A stretch of DNA of 64,000 nt from positions 20,159-84,158 of the forward strand of contig DATJNA010000217.1 of assembly GCA_035508435.1 (NCBI GenBank). Reading direction: 5' to 3'. Made by a program: the position numbers and the translations under genes. The number at the start of each line of letters is the position of its first letter. Positions within the stretch are counted from its first letter, which is position 1. Below the pieces are notes generated by a model. The model saw only the letters and a program-made list of their open reading frames with translations, searched no databases and had not been told where the DNA came from. Source of the stretch: JASHVB01 sp035508435. Lineage in GTDB: Bacteria > Pseudomonadota > Alphaproteobacteria > Acetobacterales > Acetobacteraceae. Below are positions 1 to 9,903 of this stretch, in pieces.

Positions 1-639
1 ATACTGGCGCGAAACGATGCCATCGCCGTGGCGAACCGGCGAGCATTCCATGCAGCCCGGACATTGGCTCTCAATCTGGTTTCCAGCCCCGGCTCGGGCA
101 AGACCACCCTGCTGGTGGAAACGTTGCGGCGGATCGGCGGGCGCTACCCCGTTGCGGTCATCGAGGGCGACCAGGAGACCACGACCGACGCCGAGCGCAT
201 CCGCGCAACCGGTGCACCGGCCATCCAGGTCAACACCGGGAAAGGCTGCCATCTCGACGCGGAGCTTGTCCGCACTGCAACGGCCCGGTTGGGTATTCCC
301 GCATCCGGCATCCTGTTCATTGAGAACGTCGGCAATCTGGTTTGTCCAGCGGGCTTTGACCTCGGCGAGGCGCAAAAGGTCGTCATCGTCTCGGTCACCG
401 AAGGCGAGGACAAGCCATTGAAATATTCCGCTATGTTCGCAGCGTCGGCATTGATGGTGGTGAGCAAGTGCGACCTGCTGCCGCATCTGCGGTTCGATGT
501 CGACCGGCTGATCGAGAATGCCCGGCGGATCAATCCCATGATCGGCGTGCTGCGGCTGTCGGCGCAAAGCGGCGACGGCATGGACCGCTGGATGCATTGG
601 CTGGACACGGCGCGGGCGCTGCGTCTCGCGACGGATTAG
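1..639 (+). CDS. hypB: Hydrogenase nickel-incorporation GTPase HypB (5' end outside window)
   Basis: HypB is the SIMIBI-class GTPase that delivers nickel to the large subunit of [NiFe]-hydrogenase. The frame is already open at base 1 and its first residues (ILARNDAIAVANR) match HypB upstream of the P-loop, so the gene begins before the window; the GTG at 28 is internal. Of 212 visible residues, the P-loop GSGKT is at 31-35, followed by the EGD switch, the metal-site Cys-His of GKGCHLDAE, the ENVGNLVCP motif and the base-specificity motif SKCD. An N-terminal His-rich or CxxCGC nickel site, if present, would lie upstream. It is first in the visible hypB-F-C-D-E run, with 12 bases before hypF. 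HypA and the structural genes are not in view. Confidence 0.95.
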   Translation: MLARNDAIAVANRRAFHAARTLALNLVSSPGSGKTTLLVETLRRIGGRYPVAVIEGDQETTTDAERIRATGAPAIQVNTGKGCHLDAELVRTATARLGIPASGILFIENVGNLVCPAGFDLGEAQKVVIVSVTEGEDKPLKYSAMFAASALMVVSKCDLLPHLRFDVDRLIENARRINPMIGVLRLSAQSGDGMDRWMHWLDTARALRLATD

Positions 640-651
640 TGCCGCTTCGTC

Positions 652-2928
652 ATGGAGGTGCCCACGAGCTTCGAAGCCGTCCGCGCTGTGAATTCCGCCC
701 CGCACCGCTTGCGCCTGCGTGTCCGCGGCCAGGTGCAGGGTGTCGGCTTCCGGCCGCATGTCTGGCGGCTTGCGACGCGGGACAGGCTGACCGGCTTCGC
801 GCTGAACGATCAGGACGGCGTACTGCTGGAAGTGCAGGGCGACACGGCCGCGTTCGTTGCTGACCTGGTGGCGTTGGCCCCGCGGCTCGCCCGCATCGAT
901 ACGGTCGAGCAGGAGCTTTGTGCTGTCGTTTCTGATGAGTATCAATTTGTCATCCGGGACAGCACTCAGGATGGGCCAGCGCGCACGGCAATCTCACCCG
1001 ATGTGGCGACCTGTCCGGAGTGCCTGGCCGAACTCTTCGACCCGACTGATCGCCGCTATCTGTATCCGTTCATCACTTGCACCCAGTGTGGCCCGCGCTT
1101 CACCATCACCCACACTGTTCCGTATGATCGCGCCACTACGGCAATGGCGGGTTTTACCCTGTGTCCCGACTGCGCCGCCGAATACGCCAATCCGGCGGAC
1201 CGGCGGTTCCATGCCGAAACCACGTGCTGTCCGGCCTGCGGGCCGCGACTCGATATGGCAACGGAACAGATTGGCAGCCGTATCCGTGCCGGGCAGATCG
1301 TAGCATTGAAGGGCCTGGGCGGCTTCCATCTCGTCTGCGACGCACACGATGAGACGGTTGTGACGCGACTGCGAGCGCGCAAGCAACGCGATGGCAAGCC
1401 ATTCGCCGTGATGGTACCCAATCTCGCCACAGCGCGGCGGTTCGCCACGCTTGACCAGGTCGCCGCGGATACGCTGCAGCATTGCGCGCGGCCTGTCGTT
1501 GTGGCGCCGGCGCGTGCGGGTGCACGGTTGGCAGGCGGCGTGTGCAACGGACTGCCGACCGTCGGATTGTTCCTGCCCTATACGCCGCTGCATTGGCTGT
1601 TGATGTGGGAGTTGCTGGGACGACCCGCCGGTCACGGCTGGATGTCCGAAGCTAGCGATCTGGCGCTGGTTGCGACCTCGGCCAACCGCTCCGGCGAACC
1701 GATCGTCGTTGACGGCGCCGACGCGCGCCGGGGCCTCGCCGATGTGGTCGATGCGGTTGCGGACCATGATCGCGCGATCGTCACGCGTGCCGACGACAGC
1801 GTGGTGCGCGTGATGGCTGGAGCGCCGGCTTTCATCCGCCGCGGCCGTGGCTTCACGCCCGCGCCCATCCGCCTGCCGCGCGAGATGCCGAGTGTTGTCG
1901 CGCTCGGCGCCATGCTCAAGGCAACGGTTACCGTGATCCGCGGCCGCGAGGCGTTCGTGTCGCAGCACGTCGGCGATCTCGATACACCAGCGGCCGTGGC
2001 GTTCCTGGAAGAAACGCTGAGGCAGATGGTTTCGCTACTGGAGATTGCTCCCGTTGCGGTGGCCTGCGACCTGCATCCGGATTTTCCCAGCACGCGACTG
2101 GCGCATCGGCTGGGGTTGCCGGTGTGGCCGGTGCAACATCACCACGCGCATATCGCCGCGCTGGCGGCAGAGCATGGCATCGATGGTCCATTGCTCGGCC
2201 TTTCGCTCGACGGATTCGGACTTGGGCCGGACGGCGCGGCGTGGGGCGGCGAGCTGCTGTACGTGGATGGCGCACGCTACGCGCGGCTTGGTCATCTGGC
2301 GCCGCTGCCGGAGCCCGGCGGCGACCGCGCTGCCCGCGAGCCGTGGCGGATGGCCGCCGCCGCACTGCATGCCCTGGGCCGCGGTGACGAAATCGAATAT
2401 CGTTTCACGGCCGAGAAGCTCGCCGGGCCGGTGCGTCAGCTTCTCACCCGCGGCGTTGCCTGCCAGCCGACCAGTTCTGCCGGGCGGTTGTTCGACGCGG
2501 CGGCCGGATTGCTCGATGTCTCGCACCACCAGAGTTTTGAGGGAGAGGCGGCGACGCGGCTGGAAGCCCTCGTCGCAAGCACGAACATTATGCCCGATGG
2601 CTGGCGGATTGCGGACGGCATGCTTGATCTGCTGCCATTGCTCGGCCGGCTTGCCGACGGCGTTACGCCCGATGAAGGGGCGGCGTTGTTCCACGGCACG
2701 CTGATCGCTGCGCTGACCGAATGGGCCGCGGGCGCCGCCGCACCGCGCGGGCTCCGCAGGGTGGCGCTCGGTGGCGGCTGCTTCCTCAACAAGGTACTGA
2801 CGGAGGGGTTGGTCTCCGGTCTGGCGGCGCGCGGCGTGACCGCCTTGGTCGCGCGTGCCGTGCCGCCGACTGATGGCGGGTTGTCGCTTGGCCAGGCCTT
2901 CGTCGCCGCTTCGGCACAGCTTACGTAG
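652..2928 (+). CDS. hypF: Carbamoyltransferase HypF
   Basis: HypF converts carbamoyl phosphate and ATP to carbamoyl-adenylate and passes the carbamoyl group to the C-terminal cysteine of HypE, the first step in making the cyanide ligands of the [NiFe] site. The 758 residues are full length for the family. In order: an acylphosphatase domain (about 18-105, RGQVQGVGFRPHV), paired CxxC zinc motifs (about 120-185: CPEC, CTQC, CPDC, CPAC), a YrdC-like nucleotide domain (about 207-390) and a Kae1-like domain carrying HHHAH near 495. It follows hypB by 12 bases and precedes hypC by 70, so it sits inside the operon rather than at its end. Confidence 0.96.
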   Translation: MEVPTSFEAVRAVNSAPHRLRLRVRGQVQGVGFRPHVWRLATRDRLTGFALNDQDGVLLEVQGDTAAFVADLVALAPRLARIDTVEQELCAVVSDEYQFVIRDSTQDGPARTAISPDVATCPECLAELFDPTDRRYLYPFITCTQCGPRFTITHTVPYDRATTAMAGFTLCPDCAAEYANPADRRFHAETTCCPACGPRLDMATEQIGSRIRAGQIVALKGLGGFHLVCDAHDETVVTRLRARKQRDGKPFAVMVPNLATARRFATLDQVAADTLQHCARPVVVAPARAGARLAGGVCNGLPTVGLFLPYTPLHWLLMWELLGRPAGHGWMSEASDLALVATSANRSGEPIVVDGADARRGLADVVDAVADHDRAIVTRADDSVVRVMAGAPAFIRRGRGFTPAPIRLPREMPSVVALGAMLKATVTVIRGREAFVSQHVGDLDTPAAVAFLEETLRQMVSLLEIAPVAVACDLHPDFPSTRLAHRLGLPVWPVQHHHAHIAALAAEHGIDGPLLGLSLDGFGLGPDGAAWGGELLYVDGARYARLGHLAPLPEPGGDRAAREPWRMAAAALHALGRGDEIEYRFTAEKLAGPVRQLLTRGVACQPTSSAGRLFDAAAGLLDVSHHQSFEGEAATRLEALVASTNIMPDGWRIADGMLDLLPLLGRLADGVTPDEGAALFHGTLIAALTEWAAGAAAPRGLRRVALGGGCFLNKVLTEGLVSGLAARGVTALVARAVPPTDGGLSLGQAFVAASAQLT

Positions 2929-2998
2929 ATAGCCCCCTTGCATCGATAACCCCCTGCATCGCGGCTGACCTGCGCAGGACACTGGAAGGAGATCCATC

Positions 2999-3265
2999 AT
3001 GTGTCTGGCAATTCCAGTGAGGATCGTCGCCCTGACCGGGCCTGGGATGGCCCGGGTGTCGCTGGGCGGCATCGTCAAGGAAGTCTCGGTCGTGCTGATC
3101 GACGACCCGCAGCCGGGCGACTACGTCGTGCTGCATGTCGGCTTCGCGCTGGCCAAAATCGACGAAGCGGAAGCGAAACGCACGCTGGAGCTGCTGGCGG
3201 AGCTCGATCCGCGGATAATGGCGGAGTTCGCACCGACCGACGCGACAGCGGGGGCGCCGTCATGA
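2999..3265 (+). CDS. hypC: Hydrogenase maturation chaperone HypC
   Basis: HypC (88 aa) is the small chaperone that, with HypD, holds the Fe(CN)2CO group and hands it to the immature hydrogenase large subunit. The diagnostic N-terminus MCLAIPV is present, with Cys2 exposed after Met removal, followed by a small beta-barrel core (VSLGGIVKEVSV, GDYVVLHVGFALAKID). A clear ribosome site (GGAAGGAGA) lies about 8 bases before the ATG. Its TGA overlaps the hypD start in an ATGA, which fits the 1:1 HypC-HypD complex. Confidence 0.96.
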   Translation: MCLAIPVRIVALTGPGMARVSLGGIVKEVSVVLIDDPQPGDYVVLHVGFALAKIDEAEAKRTLELLAELDPRIMAEFAPTDATAGAPS

Positions 3266-4392
3266 AGCACCTCGACGAATATCGCGATGGCGATGTCGCC
3301 CGCCGCGTTGCGGCCGCGATCCATCAGGAGGCGAACCCCGGCCGGCACTACCGGCTGATGGAGTTCTGTGGCGGTCACACCCACACGATATTCCGCTACG
3401 GCATCGAGGACCTGCTGCCCGCCAACGTCGAAATGCTGCACGGACCCGGCTGCCCGGTTTGCGTGCTGCCGATCGGGCGGCTGGACATGGCGATCCGGCT
3501 GGCCCGGCGCGACGGCATCATCCTCGCGACCTATGGCGACATGCTGCGGGTGCCAGGCTCGAAGGGCCAGAGCCTGTTGAAGGCCAAGGCGGCGGGCGCC
3601 GATGTCCGCATGATCTATTCCAGCATGGACGCGGTGAAGCTCGCGGAGGACAATCCCGACCGACAGGTTATCTTCTTCGCCATCGGCTTCGAGACCACCA
3701 CCCCGCCGACCGCCCTGGCGATCGAAGCTGCACGCGGCATGGGGCTGGGCAATTTCTCGGTATTCAGCAATCACGTGCTGACACCGCCGGCGATGCGGGC
3801 GATCCTCGATGCGCCGGCAGTGAGCGAAGCCGACGCCGTGGCGATCGACGGGTTCGTCGGCCCCGCGCATGTCTCCGTGGTGATCGGCAGTCAGCCCTAC
3901 GAGGCGGTCGCCGCGCAGTACCGCAAGCCGGTGGCGATTTCCGGCTTTGAGCCGGTGGACGTGCTGCAATCCATCCTGATGCTGGTGCGCCAGCTCAATG
4001 AAGGCCGCGCCGAGGTGGAGAACCAGTATATCCGCGCCGTCACCCGCGAGGGCAATACACGGGCGCAGCAGGCCATGGCACGCGTGTTTGAACTGCGGCC
4101 GGCATTCGAATGGCGGGGCCTCGGCAGCATTCCGTGCTCGGCGCTGCGCATCCGCGACGAATTCGCCGCATTCGATGCCGAGCGCCGCTTCGCGGAGCCC
4201 TATGTCCCTGCCGAGGGGACCAAGTCTTGCGAGTGCCCGTCTGTCCTGCGCGGCGCGAAGAAGCCCACCGACTGCAAATTGTTCGGCCGCGCCTGCACCC
4301 CCGAGACGCCGCTGGGGTCCTGCATGGTTTCCTCAGAAGGCGCCTGCGCTGCCTATTACACCTATGGTCGGATGCGGGGAGCCGCGGCGTGA
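3262..4392 (+). CDS. hypD: Hydrogenase maturation iron-sulfur protein HypD
   Basis: HypD (376 aa) is the scaffold on which the Fe(CN)2CO moiety is assembled. The ATG at 3262 is chosen because it forms an ATGA overlap with hypC and gives the usual N-terminus; the longer open frame upstream lies inside hypC. Visible family motifs are FCGGHTH (near 36), GPGCPVC (near 66), GFETTTP (near 140), and a C-terminal cysteine cluster (CEC, DCKLFGRAC, GSCM, GACAAYY) that ligates the [4Fe-4S] cluster and redox-active cysteines. The stop overlaps the GTG start of hypE. Confidence 0.96.
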   Translation: MKHLDEYRDGDVARRVAAAIHQEANPGRHYRLMEFCGGHTHTIFRYGIEDLLPANVEMLHGPGCPVCVLPIGRLDMAIRLARRDGIILATYGDMLRVPGSKGQSLLKAKAAGADVRMIYSSMDAVKLAEDNPDRQVIFFAIGFETTTPPTALAIEAARGMGLGNFSVFSNHVLTPPAMRAILDAPAVSEADAVAIDGFVGPAHVSVVIGSQPYEAVAAQYRKPVAISGFEPVDVLQSILMLVRQLNEGRAEVENQYIRAVTREGNTRAQQAMARVFELRPAFEWRGLGSIPCSALRIRDEFAAFDAERRFAEPYVPAEGTKSCECPSVLRGAKKPTDCKLFGRACTPETPLGSCMVSSEGACAAYYTYGRMRGAAA

Positions 4393-5441
4393 ATGCCGCG
4401 CCGGGGCGCGGCACCGGTTGGCGCCTGGATCTTGCCAACGGTCGCGTCGATCTCACGCACGGCGCGGGCGGGCGTGCCATGCAGCAACTGATCGAAGAAG
4501 TGTTCCGCCCCGCGTTTGACAATCCCATCCTGGCACGCGGCGACGACCACGCCACGTTCGATGTCACAGCCGGACGCATGGCGATGTCGACCGATTGCTT
4601 CGTCGTTTCTCCCCTGTTCTTTTCCGGCGGCAATATCGGCTCGCTCGCCGTGCACGGCACGATCAACGACGTCGCGATGAGCGGTGCACGCGTGCTGTAC
4701 CTGTCGGCCGGCTTCGTCATCGAAGAGGGCTTTCCGCTGGCCGATCTGCAACGCATCGCTTGCGCCATGGGCGAGGCGGCGCGCGCCGCCGGCGTCGCCA
4801 TCATCGCCGGGGATACCAAGGTGGTGGAACGCGGCAAGGCTGATGGCTTGTTCATCAACACTGCCGGCGTTGGCATCGTGCCTGCCGGCATCGAGATCTC
4901 AGGCGACCGCGCGCGGGCGGGCGACGCTGTGCTGATCTCCGGCAGTATGGGCGATCATGGCGTGGCCGTCATGGCGCAGCGGGCCGGGTTGGAATTCGAA
5001 ACGACCTTACAATCAGATTCCGCCGCGCTGAATCATCTGGTGGCCGATATGGTGACCGCGGTGCCTGGCATCCATGTGTTGCGCGATCCCACCCGCGGCG
5101 GCCTGGCGGCGACGCTGAACGAGATCTGCCACCAGTCGGGCGTCGGCATGAGGCTGGACGAAGCGGCGGTGCCGGTGAAGCCAGAGGTGATGGGCGCCTG
5201 CGAATTGCTGGGGCTCGACCCGCTGAACGTGGCCAACGAGGGCAAACTGGTCGCCATTGCGCCAGCGGCCGACGCCGCACGGTTGCTGGACGTGCTGCGC
5301 GCGCATCCGCTGGGATGCGATGCCATGGCCATCGGTGCGGTGACGGCCGATCCGGCCCGCTTCGTGCGGATGACAACCCGCGTCGGCGGCGAGCGCGTCG
5401 TGGACTGGCTTGCCGGCGAGCAGTTGCCGCGGATTTGCTGA
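4389..5441 (+). CDS. hypE: Carbamoyl dehydratase HypE
   Basis: HypE (350 aa) dehydrates the thiocarbamate on its C-terminal cysteine to a thiocyanate and donates CN to iron on HypC-HypD. The start is GTG at 4389, overlapping the hypD stop as GTGA. This gives a product beginning VNAAPGRGTGW that reaches the conserved DLTHGAGGRAM segment. PurM-like features follow: ARGDDHATFDV, STDCFVVSP, a GDTKVVERG loop and DPTRGGLAATLNE. The chain ends in PRIC, the obligatory C-terminal cysteine that accepts the carbamoyl group. It is the last hyp gene here. Confidence 0.96.
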   Translation: MNAAPGRGTGWRLDLANGRVDLTHGAGGRAMQQLIEEVFRPAFDNPILARGDDHATFDVTAGRMAMSTDCFVVSPLFFSGGNIGSLAVHGTINDVAMSGARVLYLSAGFVIEEGFPLADLQRIACAMGEAARAAGVAIIAGDTKVVERGKADGLFINTAGVGIVPAGIEISGDRARAGDAVLISGSMGDHGVAVMAQRAGLEFETTLQSDSAALNHLVADMVTAVPGIHVLRDPTRGGLAATLNEICHQSGVGMRLDEAAVPVKPEVMGACELLGLDPLNVANEGKLVAIAPAADAARLLDVLRAHPLGCDAMAIGAVTADPARFVRMTTRVGGERVVDWLAGEQLPRIC

Positions 5442-5482
5442 TGCGTGGCGGCAGTGGCGCGGCGTCGGCATCGGCTCTGACG

Positions 5483-5502
5483 CACATCAGGCAGGTGATG
5501 TG
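5483..5502. promoter_or_regulatory. Inverted repeat CACATCA-N6-TGATGTG downstream of hypE
   Basis: A perfect 7-bp inverted repeat around a 6-base spacer lies about 40 bases after hypE, in the 320-base gap before the monooxygenase. It has no following T-run, so it resembles a protein-binding dyad more than an intrinsic terminator. The same gap holds a 14-base direct repeat (GCGAAGAGTTCAAT near 5542 and 5566). Confidence 0.35.
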
Positions 5503-5762
5503 TTGAAATCCTGATGAATGGAGAGCACAGATCTCTTTGGGAGCGAAGAGTTCAATGGGTGGGAGGCGAAGAGTTCAATATGATTCTGCATCCAATTTGG
5601 CAGCGGGCAACGGTGCGCTGAAGCGGTGGCTGGCGGAGTTACGGCGATCCAGGTTATGCTGACCGCAAGTCCGGAAACTCCGGCTGCTCGATCCCACGCG
5701 GCACGGGGGACCAGTTGAAACTTCCAAGCGGGCCGAAAGACCTGTCAGGCAGAGGGGTGCAC

Positions 5763-7403
5763 ATGAACGCCAGAGTGGATACTGCGTACGATCCATCCCA
5801 GAATGTGGCCACCGATTTCGACGCGATCGTCATCGGCGCCGGGGTGTCCGGCCTCTATCAGCTCTACCGCCTGCGCGAACTCGGCCTGACGACGCGGGTG
5901 TTCGAGGCCGGCTCCAATGTCGGCGGCACTTGGTACTGGAACCGCTATCCGGGCGCCCGGTTTGATTCCGAAAGCTGGACCTACGGCTACTCTTTTTCCC
6001 AGGAATTGCTCGACGAATGGGACTGGGAGGAGCATTTCGCCGGCCAGCCGGAAACCGAGCGCTATCTGAACTATGTTGCGGACAAGTTCGACCTCCGGCG
6101 CGACATCCAGTTCAAAACCACCGTCACGGCGGCGCATTACCAGGACGACAGCCGAAGCTGGAAGATCACGCTCGACAACGGCACGTCGTGCACCGCGCGC
6201 TACCTGATCACCGCGGTGGGCGTGCTGTCAGCGTCTGTTCTGCCGCGCATTCCCGGCATCGAGAGTTTTCGGGGCCAGTCCTGCCACACGCATAACTGGC
6301 CCAAGCAACCGGTCAGTTTTGCCGGCAAGCGGGTCGCGGTGATCGGCACCGGCGCCACCGGCATCCAGGCCATCACGGAAATTGCCAAGACCGCACGCCA
6401 CCTGACCGTGTTCCAGCGCACCGCGCAATGGTCGGCGCCATTGCACAACTCCAGGGTCACGCCCGAGCAAATGCGGGAAATCCGCGAGAACTACGCCGAT
6501 ATCTTCGCCCGCTGCCAGGAAACCCTTGGCTGCTTCATCCACACCGCCGACCCCCGCTCCGTGTTCGAGGTGACCGCGGAAGAACGCGAGGCGTTCTGGG
6601 AAAAGCGCTATGGCGAACCGGGCTTCGGCATCTGGATGGGGAATTTCCGCGACGTCCTGGTCGATCGCGAGGCCAACAAGCTGATGTCCGACTACCTGGC
6701 GCGGAAGATCCGCGAGCGCGTGAAGGATCCGGCGGTTGCGGAAAAGCTGGTCCCCAAGACGCATGGCTTTGGCACACGACGCGTGCCGCTCGAAAGCGGC
6801 TATTTCGAAGTTTACAACCAGCCGAACGTCAAACTGGTCGATCTGACTGAAACGCCGATCCAGCGCATCACGCCCGAGGGGATCCGCACCTCGGACGCCG
6901 ATTACCAGTTCGACATGATCGTCTATGCGACCGGGTTCGACGCGATCACCGGGGCGTTTGACCGCATCGACATCCGTGGCGTGGGCGGCGCGTCGCTGAA
7001 GGACAAATGGGCCGACGGGCCGGTGACGCTGCTGGGCATTCTGGTTGACGGATTCCCGAACTTCCTGATGGTGATGGGCCCGCATGCCGGCCTCGGCAAC
7101 TTCCCGCGCGCGGTGGAATACACCTCCGACTGGGTCACCGCGCTGATCCGCCACGCGTGCGACAACGGCTTGACCCGCGTCGATGCGACGGCCGAGGCCG
7201 CGAAAGCCTGGACCGATCACGTCATCGATACCAACGACGGATTGCTGTTCACCGAGGTCGACTCCTGGATGACCGGCATCAACCGCAACCTCGAGGGCAA
7301 ACAGGTCCGCCGGGTCATGCGCTACAGCGGCGGCCACCCAAAGTTCCGCGAACGCTGCGACGCGGTGGCGGCGGGGGGCTATCGGGAACTGTCGATGGCG
7401 TAG
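5763..7403 (+). CDS. Baeyer-Villiger type flavin monooxygenase
   Basis: A class B, FAD- and NADPH-dependent monooxygenase (546 aa) that inserts oxygen next to a ketone, giving an ester or lactone. The FAD Rossmann motif GAGVSG is near residue 26. The family fingerprint FRGQSCHTHNWP (FxGxxxHxxxWP) is near 168, and the second, NADPH-binding motif GTGATG follows near 195. An in-frame TTG at 5715 would add 16 residues, but the ATG at 5763 has AGAGGGG about 6 bases before it and gives the usual length. The oppositely oriented SDR next to it recalls cyclic-ketone pathways, where an alcohol dehydrogenase supplies the ketone. The substrate is unknown. Confidence 0.85.
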   Translation: MNARVDTAYDPSQNVATDFDAIVIGAGVSGLYQLYRLRELGLTTRVFEAGSNVGGTWYWNRYPGARFDSESWTYGYSFSQELLDEWDWEEHFAGQPETERYLNYVADKFDLRRDIQFKTTVTAAHYQDDSRSWKITLDNGTSCTARYLITAVGVLSASVLPRIPGIESFRGQSCHTHNWPKQPVSFAGKRVAVIGTGATGIQAITEIAKTARHLTVFQRTAQWSAPLHNSRVTPEQMREIRENYADIFARCQETLGCFIHTADPRSVFEVTAEEREAFWEKRYGEPGFGIWMGNFRDVLVDREANKLMSDYLARKIRERVKDPAVAEKLVPKTHGFGTRRVPLESGYFEVYNQPNVKLVDLTETPIQRITPEGIRTSDADYQFDMIVYATGFDAITGAFDRIDIRGVGGASLKDKWADGPVTLLGILVDGFPNFLMVMGPHAGLGNFPRAVEYTSDWVTALIRHACDNGLTRVDATAEAAKAWTDHVIDTNDGLLFTEVDSWMTGINRNLEGKQVRRVMRYSGGHPKFRERCDAVAAGGYRELSMA

Positions 7404-7484
7404 CGGCCAGGCCGGCCCTGGCCATCCGCCTGGCTCCGTGCAGCGTGGTGGTCCTCGCGGGTCCCTGTGTGGGACATCAGCGTA

Positions 7485-7546
7485 TGTGAGGCCTCAGAGT
7501 GTGTGAAGCCTCAGGGCCTGTGAGCCCTCAGCGCGTGTGAAGCGTT
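7485..7546. repeat. 17-bp tandem repeat, about 3.5 copies
   Basis: Four imperfect units with core TGTGAGGCCTCAG start near 7485, 7502, 7519 and 7536. The last unit runs into the stop codon of the minus-strand SDR gene at 7545. The array fills the gap between two convergent genes. Confidence 0.7.
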
Positions 7547-8288
7547 AGATCGCTATCGCTCCACCATCGACGTGGATCTCGGATCCGGTGATGTAGGACG
7601 CTTCGTCGGAGGCCAAGAACAGTACGGCGTTCGCCACCTCGTCCACCTCGCCTGGACGGCGCATGGGAATGAACCGCATGCGCTCGGCCCGGATCGCCGG
7701 GTCGGCGGTGCGCCCCGAGGTACGCATGGGGGGCATAATTCCCGGGTGCACCGAGTTTGCGCGAATGCCGTCCTTTGCGTGCTGCACTGCCACCGTCTTG
7801 GTCATCAGCCGTACCGCGGCCTTCGACGCGTTGTAAGCCATGTGCACATGCTCGCTGCCGATGATGCCGGCGATCGACGACAGGTTGACGATGGAGCCGC
7901 CGCCCGCTTGCTTCATCGCCGGCACGGCATACTTGATGCCGAAGAATACGCCGGTGGCGTTGACCGCCATGATCCGATGCCAGGCCTCGGTACTGTAGAA
8001 GTCTTGCTCGGCGCTGCCCGAGATGCCGGCATTGTTCACCAGCACGTTCAGCTTGCCGAACCGTTTTGTGGCGGCGGCCACGACCGCCTCCCAGCTCGCC
8101 TCGGCAGTGACATCGAGCTTTTCGAACAACGCTGCGTCGCCGATGCGCTCGGCCACCTGCCGACCCTCATGCTCCAGCAGATCTGCGATCACCACCTTGG
8201 CACCCTCCCGCGCGAACAACCGCGCCGTGGCTGCGCCCATGCCGGATGCGGCACCGCTGATGATGGCGACTTTCCCGGTCATGCGCAT
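7545..8288 (-). CDS. SDR-family NAD(P)-dependent oxidoreductase
   Basis: A classical short-chain dehydrogenase of 247 residues with the cofactor motif SGAASGMG near residue 10, NNAG near 86, the catalytic serine in NLSSIAG and the YNASK pair (YxxxK). The C-terminal DEASYITGSEIHVDGG is typical of classical SDRs. The acidic residue after the second strand (VVIADLL) favours NAD. It is convergent with the Baeyer-Villiger monooxygenase, so it may oxidise a secondary alcohol to that enzyme's ketone substrate, as in cyclopentanol/cyclohexanol pathways. That pairing is an inference from position. Confidence 0.85.
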   Translation of the reverse strand: MRMTGKVAIISGAASGMGAATARLFAREGAKVVIADLLEHEGRQVAERIGDAALFEKLDVTAEASWEAVVAAATKRFGKLNVLVNNAGISGSAEQDFYSTEAWHRIMAVNATGVFFGIKYAVPAMKQAGGGSIVNLSSIAGIIGSEHVHMAYNASKAAVRLMTKTVAVQHAKDGIRANSVHPGIMPPMRTSGRTADPAIRAERMRFIPMRRPGEVDEVANAVLFLASDEASYITGSEIHVDGGAIAI

Positions 8289-8520
8289 TTTGGGTTCCTC
8301 CCTCGCTGTTTTGCCACCGACGTTGCCATGCGGGCGCGGCCCGCGAAAGGGAGCAACCTCACGCGGTGATCACCGAGGTTTCCTGGTCACCGATGGTGGC
8401 CGTGGGATTGGTCGGCGGGCGGGCTGCGCGGCAGCAGGATATGGCCCGCCAAAGACACCGACCAGGTGAGAGGAACGACGCCTGGCCGGCGCCTTCGCCT
8501 GTCCCGCAGCCGACCCACGC

Positions 8521-9903
8521 TCAGCCGGCGCCGTCCAGTGCGGCGCGCAGCTTGGGGGGCGACATTGGCAGGTCGGGCATGCGCAATCCAGTCGCGCCGC
8601 GAATGGCGTTGGCAATCGCCGCCATCGGCGGAACGATTGGCACCTCGCCGACGCCGCGCGCACCGAACGGGTGGCGGGGATTCGGCACCTCCACCAGCAC
8701 CGCCTCGATCATCGGCAAGTCCGACGCGACCGGGCAGCGATAGTCGAGGAAGCCGGCGTTATCCATGCGGCCCTGCTTGTCGTAGATGTATTCGTCGCTC
8801 AGCGCCCAGCCGATGCCTTGCGCCGCGCCGCCCTGGATCTGGCCTTCGACGTAGCTCGGATGGATCGCCTTGCCGACGTCCTGAACAGCGGTGTAGCGCT
8901 CGATGGTGACGTGGCCGGTTTCCTTGTCGACGCTCACATCGCAGATATGCGCGCCGAAGCCGGGACCGGCGCCCTGCGCGTTGAGCGATACTTCGGCGTT
9001 GATCGGCCCACCGGTACGCGCGGCCTTGAGCGCGATCATCCCCAGATCGAGCGGATCGAATTCACCGGCGTTCGAGCCGGCGGGAAACGCCTTGCCATCC
9101 TTCCATTCCACAGCCTCAACCGGGATTTCCCAGATCATGGCGGCGCGCTTTTTCAATTCCTCGACCACGCGTTCCGCTGCCTGAGTGGCCGCCATGCCGG
9201 TGGCAAAGGTGACGCGGCTGCCGCCGGTGACATGCGTGAAGCCGATCGAGGTGGTGTCGGCCACGACGGTGCGCACGCGCGATGCCGCGACGCCCAGCAC
9301 CTCGGCCACCATCATGCCGATGGAGGCGCGCGAGCCGCCGATGTCGGGGCTGCCGGTGGCCGCAGTCACCGAGCCGTCCTCGTTGATATGCACCTGCGCC
9401 GTGGACTCGCCGCCGATGTTGAACCAGAAGCCGCAGGCGATGCCGCGTCCGTGGCCCTGCTTGACCGGCGTCTTCCAGTGCGGGTGCGTCTTCACGGCGT
9501 TCAGCACTTGCTCGAAGCCGATCTTCTGGTGCGTCGGCCCGTAATGCGTCTTGGTGCCGTTGCGCGCCGCGTTCTTCTCGCGCAGCGTCAGCGGGTCGAT
9601 ATCGAGTTTGCGCGCCAGCTCGTCGAGCAAGCTTTCCACCGCGAATGAGGTGATGGGCGCACCGGGAGCGCGATAGGCTGCGACCTTGGGCCGATTGCTC
9701 ACCACGTCATAGCCGATCACATCGACATTCGGGATGTCGTACAGCGCGAAGCCGCACATGCAGCCGGGGCCGATCGGCGAGCCAGGGAACGCGCCGGCCT
9801 GGAATTTCAACACCTCCTGGGCAGCCACGATCGTGCCGTCACGCTTCGCCCCGAGTTTGACTTCCACCGTCGCGCCGGAGGTAGGACCGGAACCGCGGAA
9901 CAC
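8521..9903 (-). pseudogene. Molybdopterin-binding subunit of xanthine dehydrogenase family, C-terminal part (frameshifted)
   Basis: These 460 codons match the C-terminal two thirds of the large molybdenum subunit of the xanthine/aldehyde oxidase family. Visible are the stretch from FRGSGPTSGATVEVK to YRAPGAP, the molybdopterin-contacting regions, and the active-site loop GARGVGE with its catalytic glutamate. Full-length relatives are about 750-780 aa. The GTG at 9903 is not a real start: the preceding part of the domain (PAEIGGGFGGKT to MTRDE) continues upstream in another frame (9839-10348). One extra A in an AAA run (9904-9906) separates the two. The first 200-plus residues are missing. No small FAD or [2Fe-2S] subunit genes are nearby. 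Confidence 0.8.

Noticed and set aside
1..640. HypB start at the internal GTG (28)
   Set aside because: The frame is already open at base 1 and upstream residues match HypB, so the start lies outside the window.
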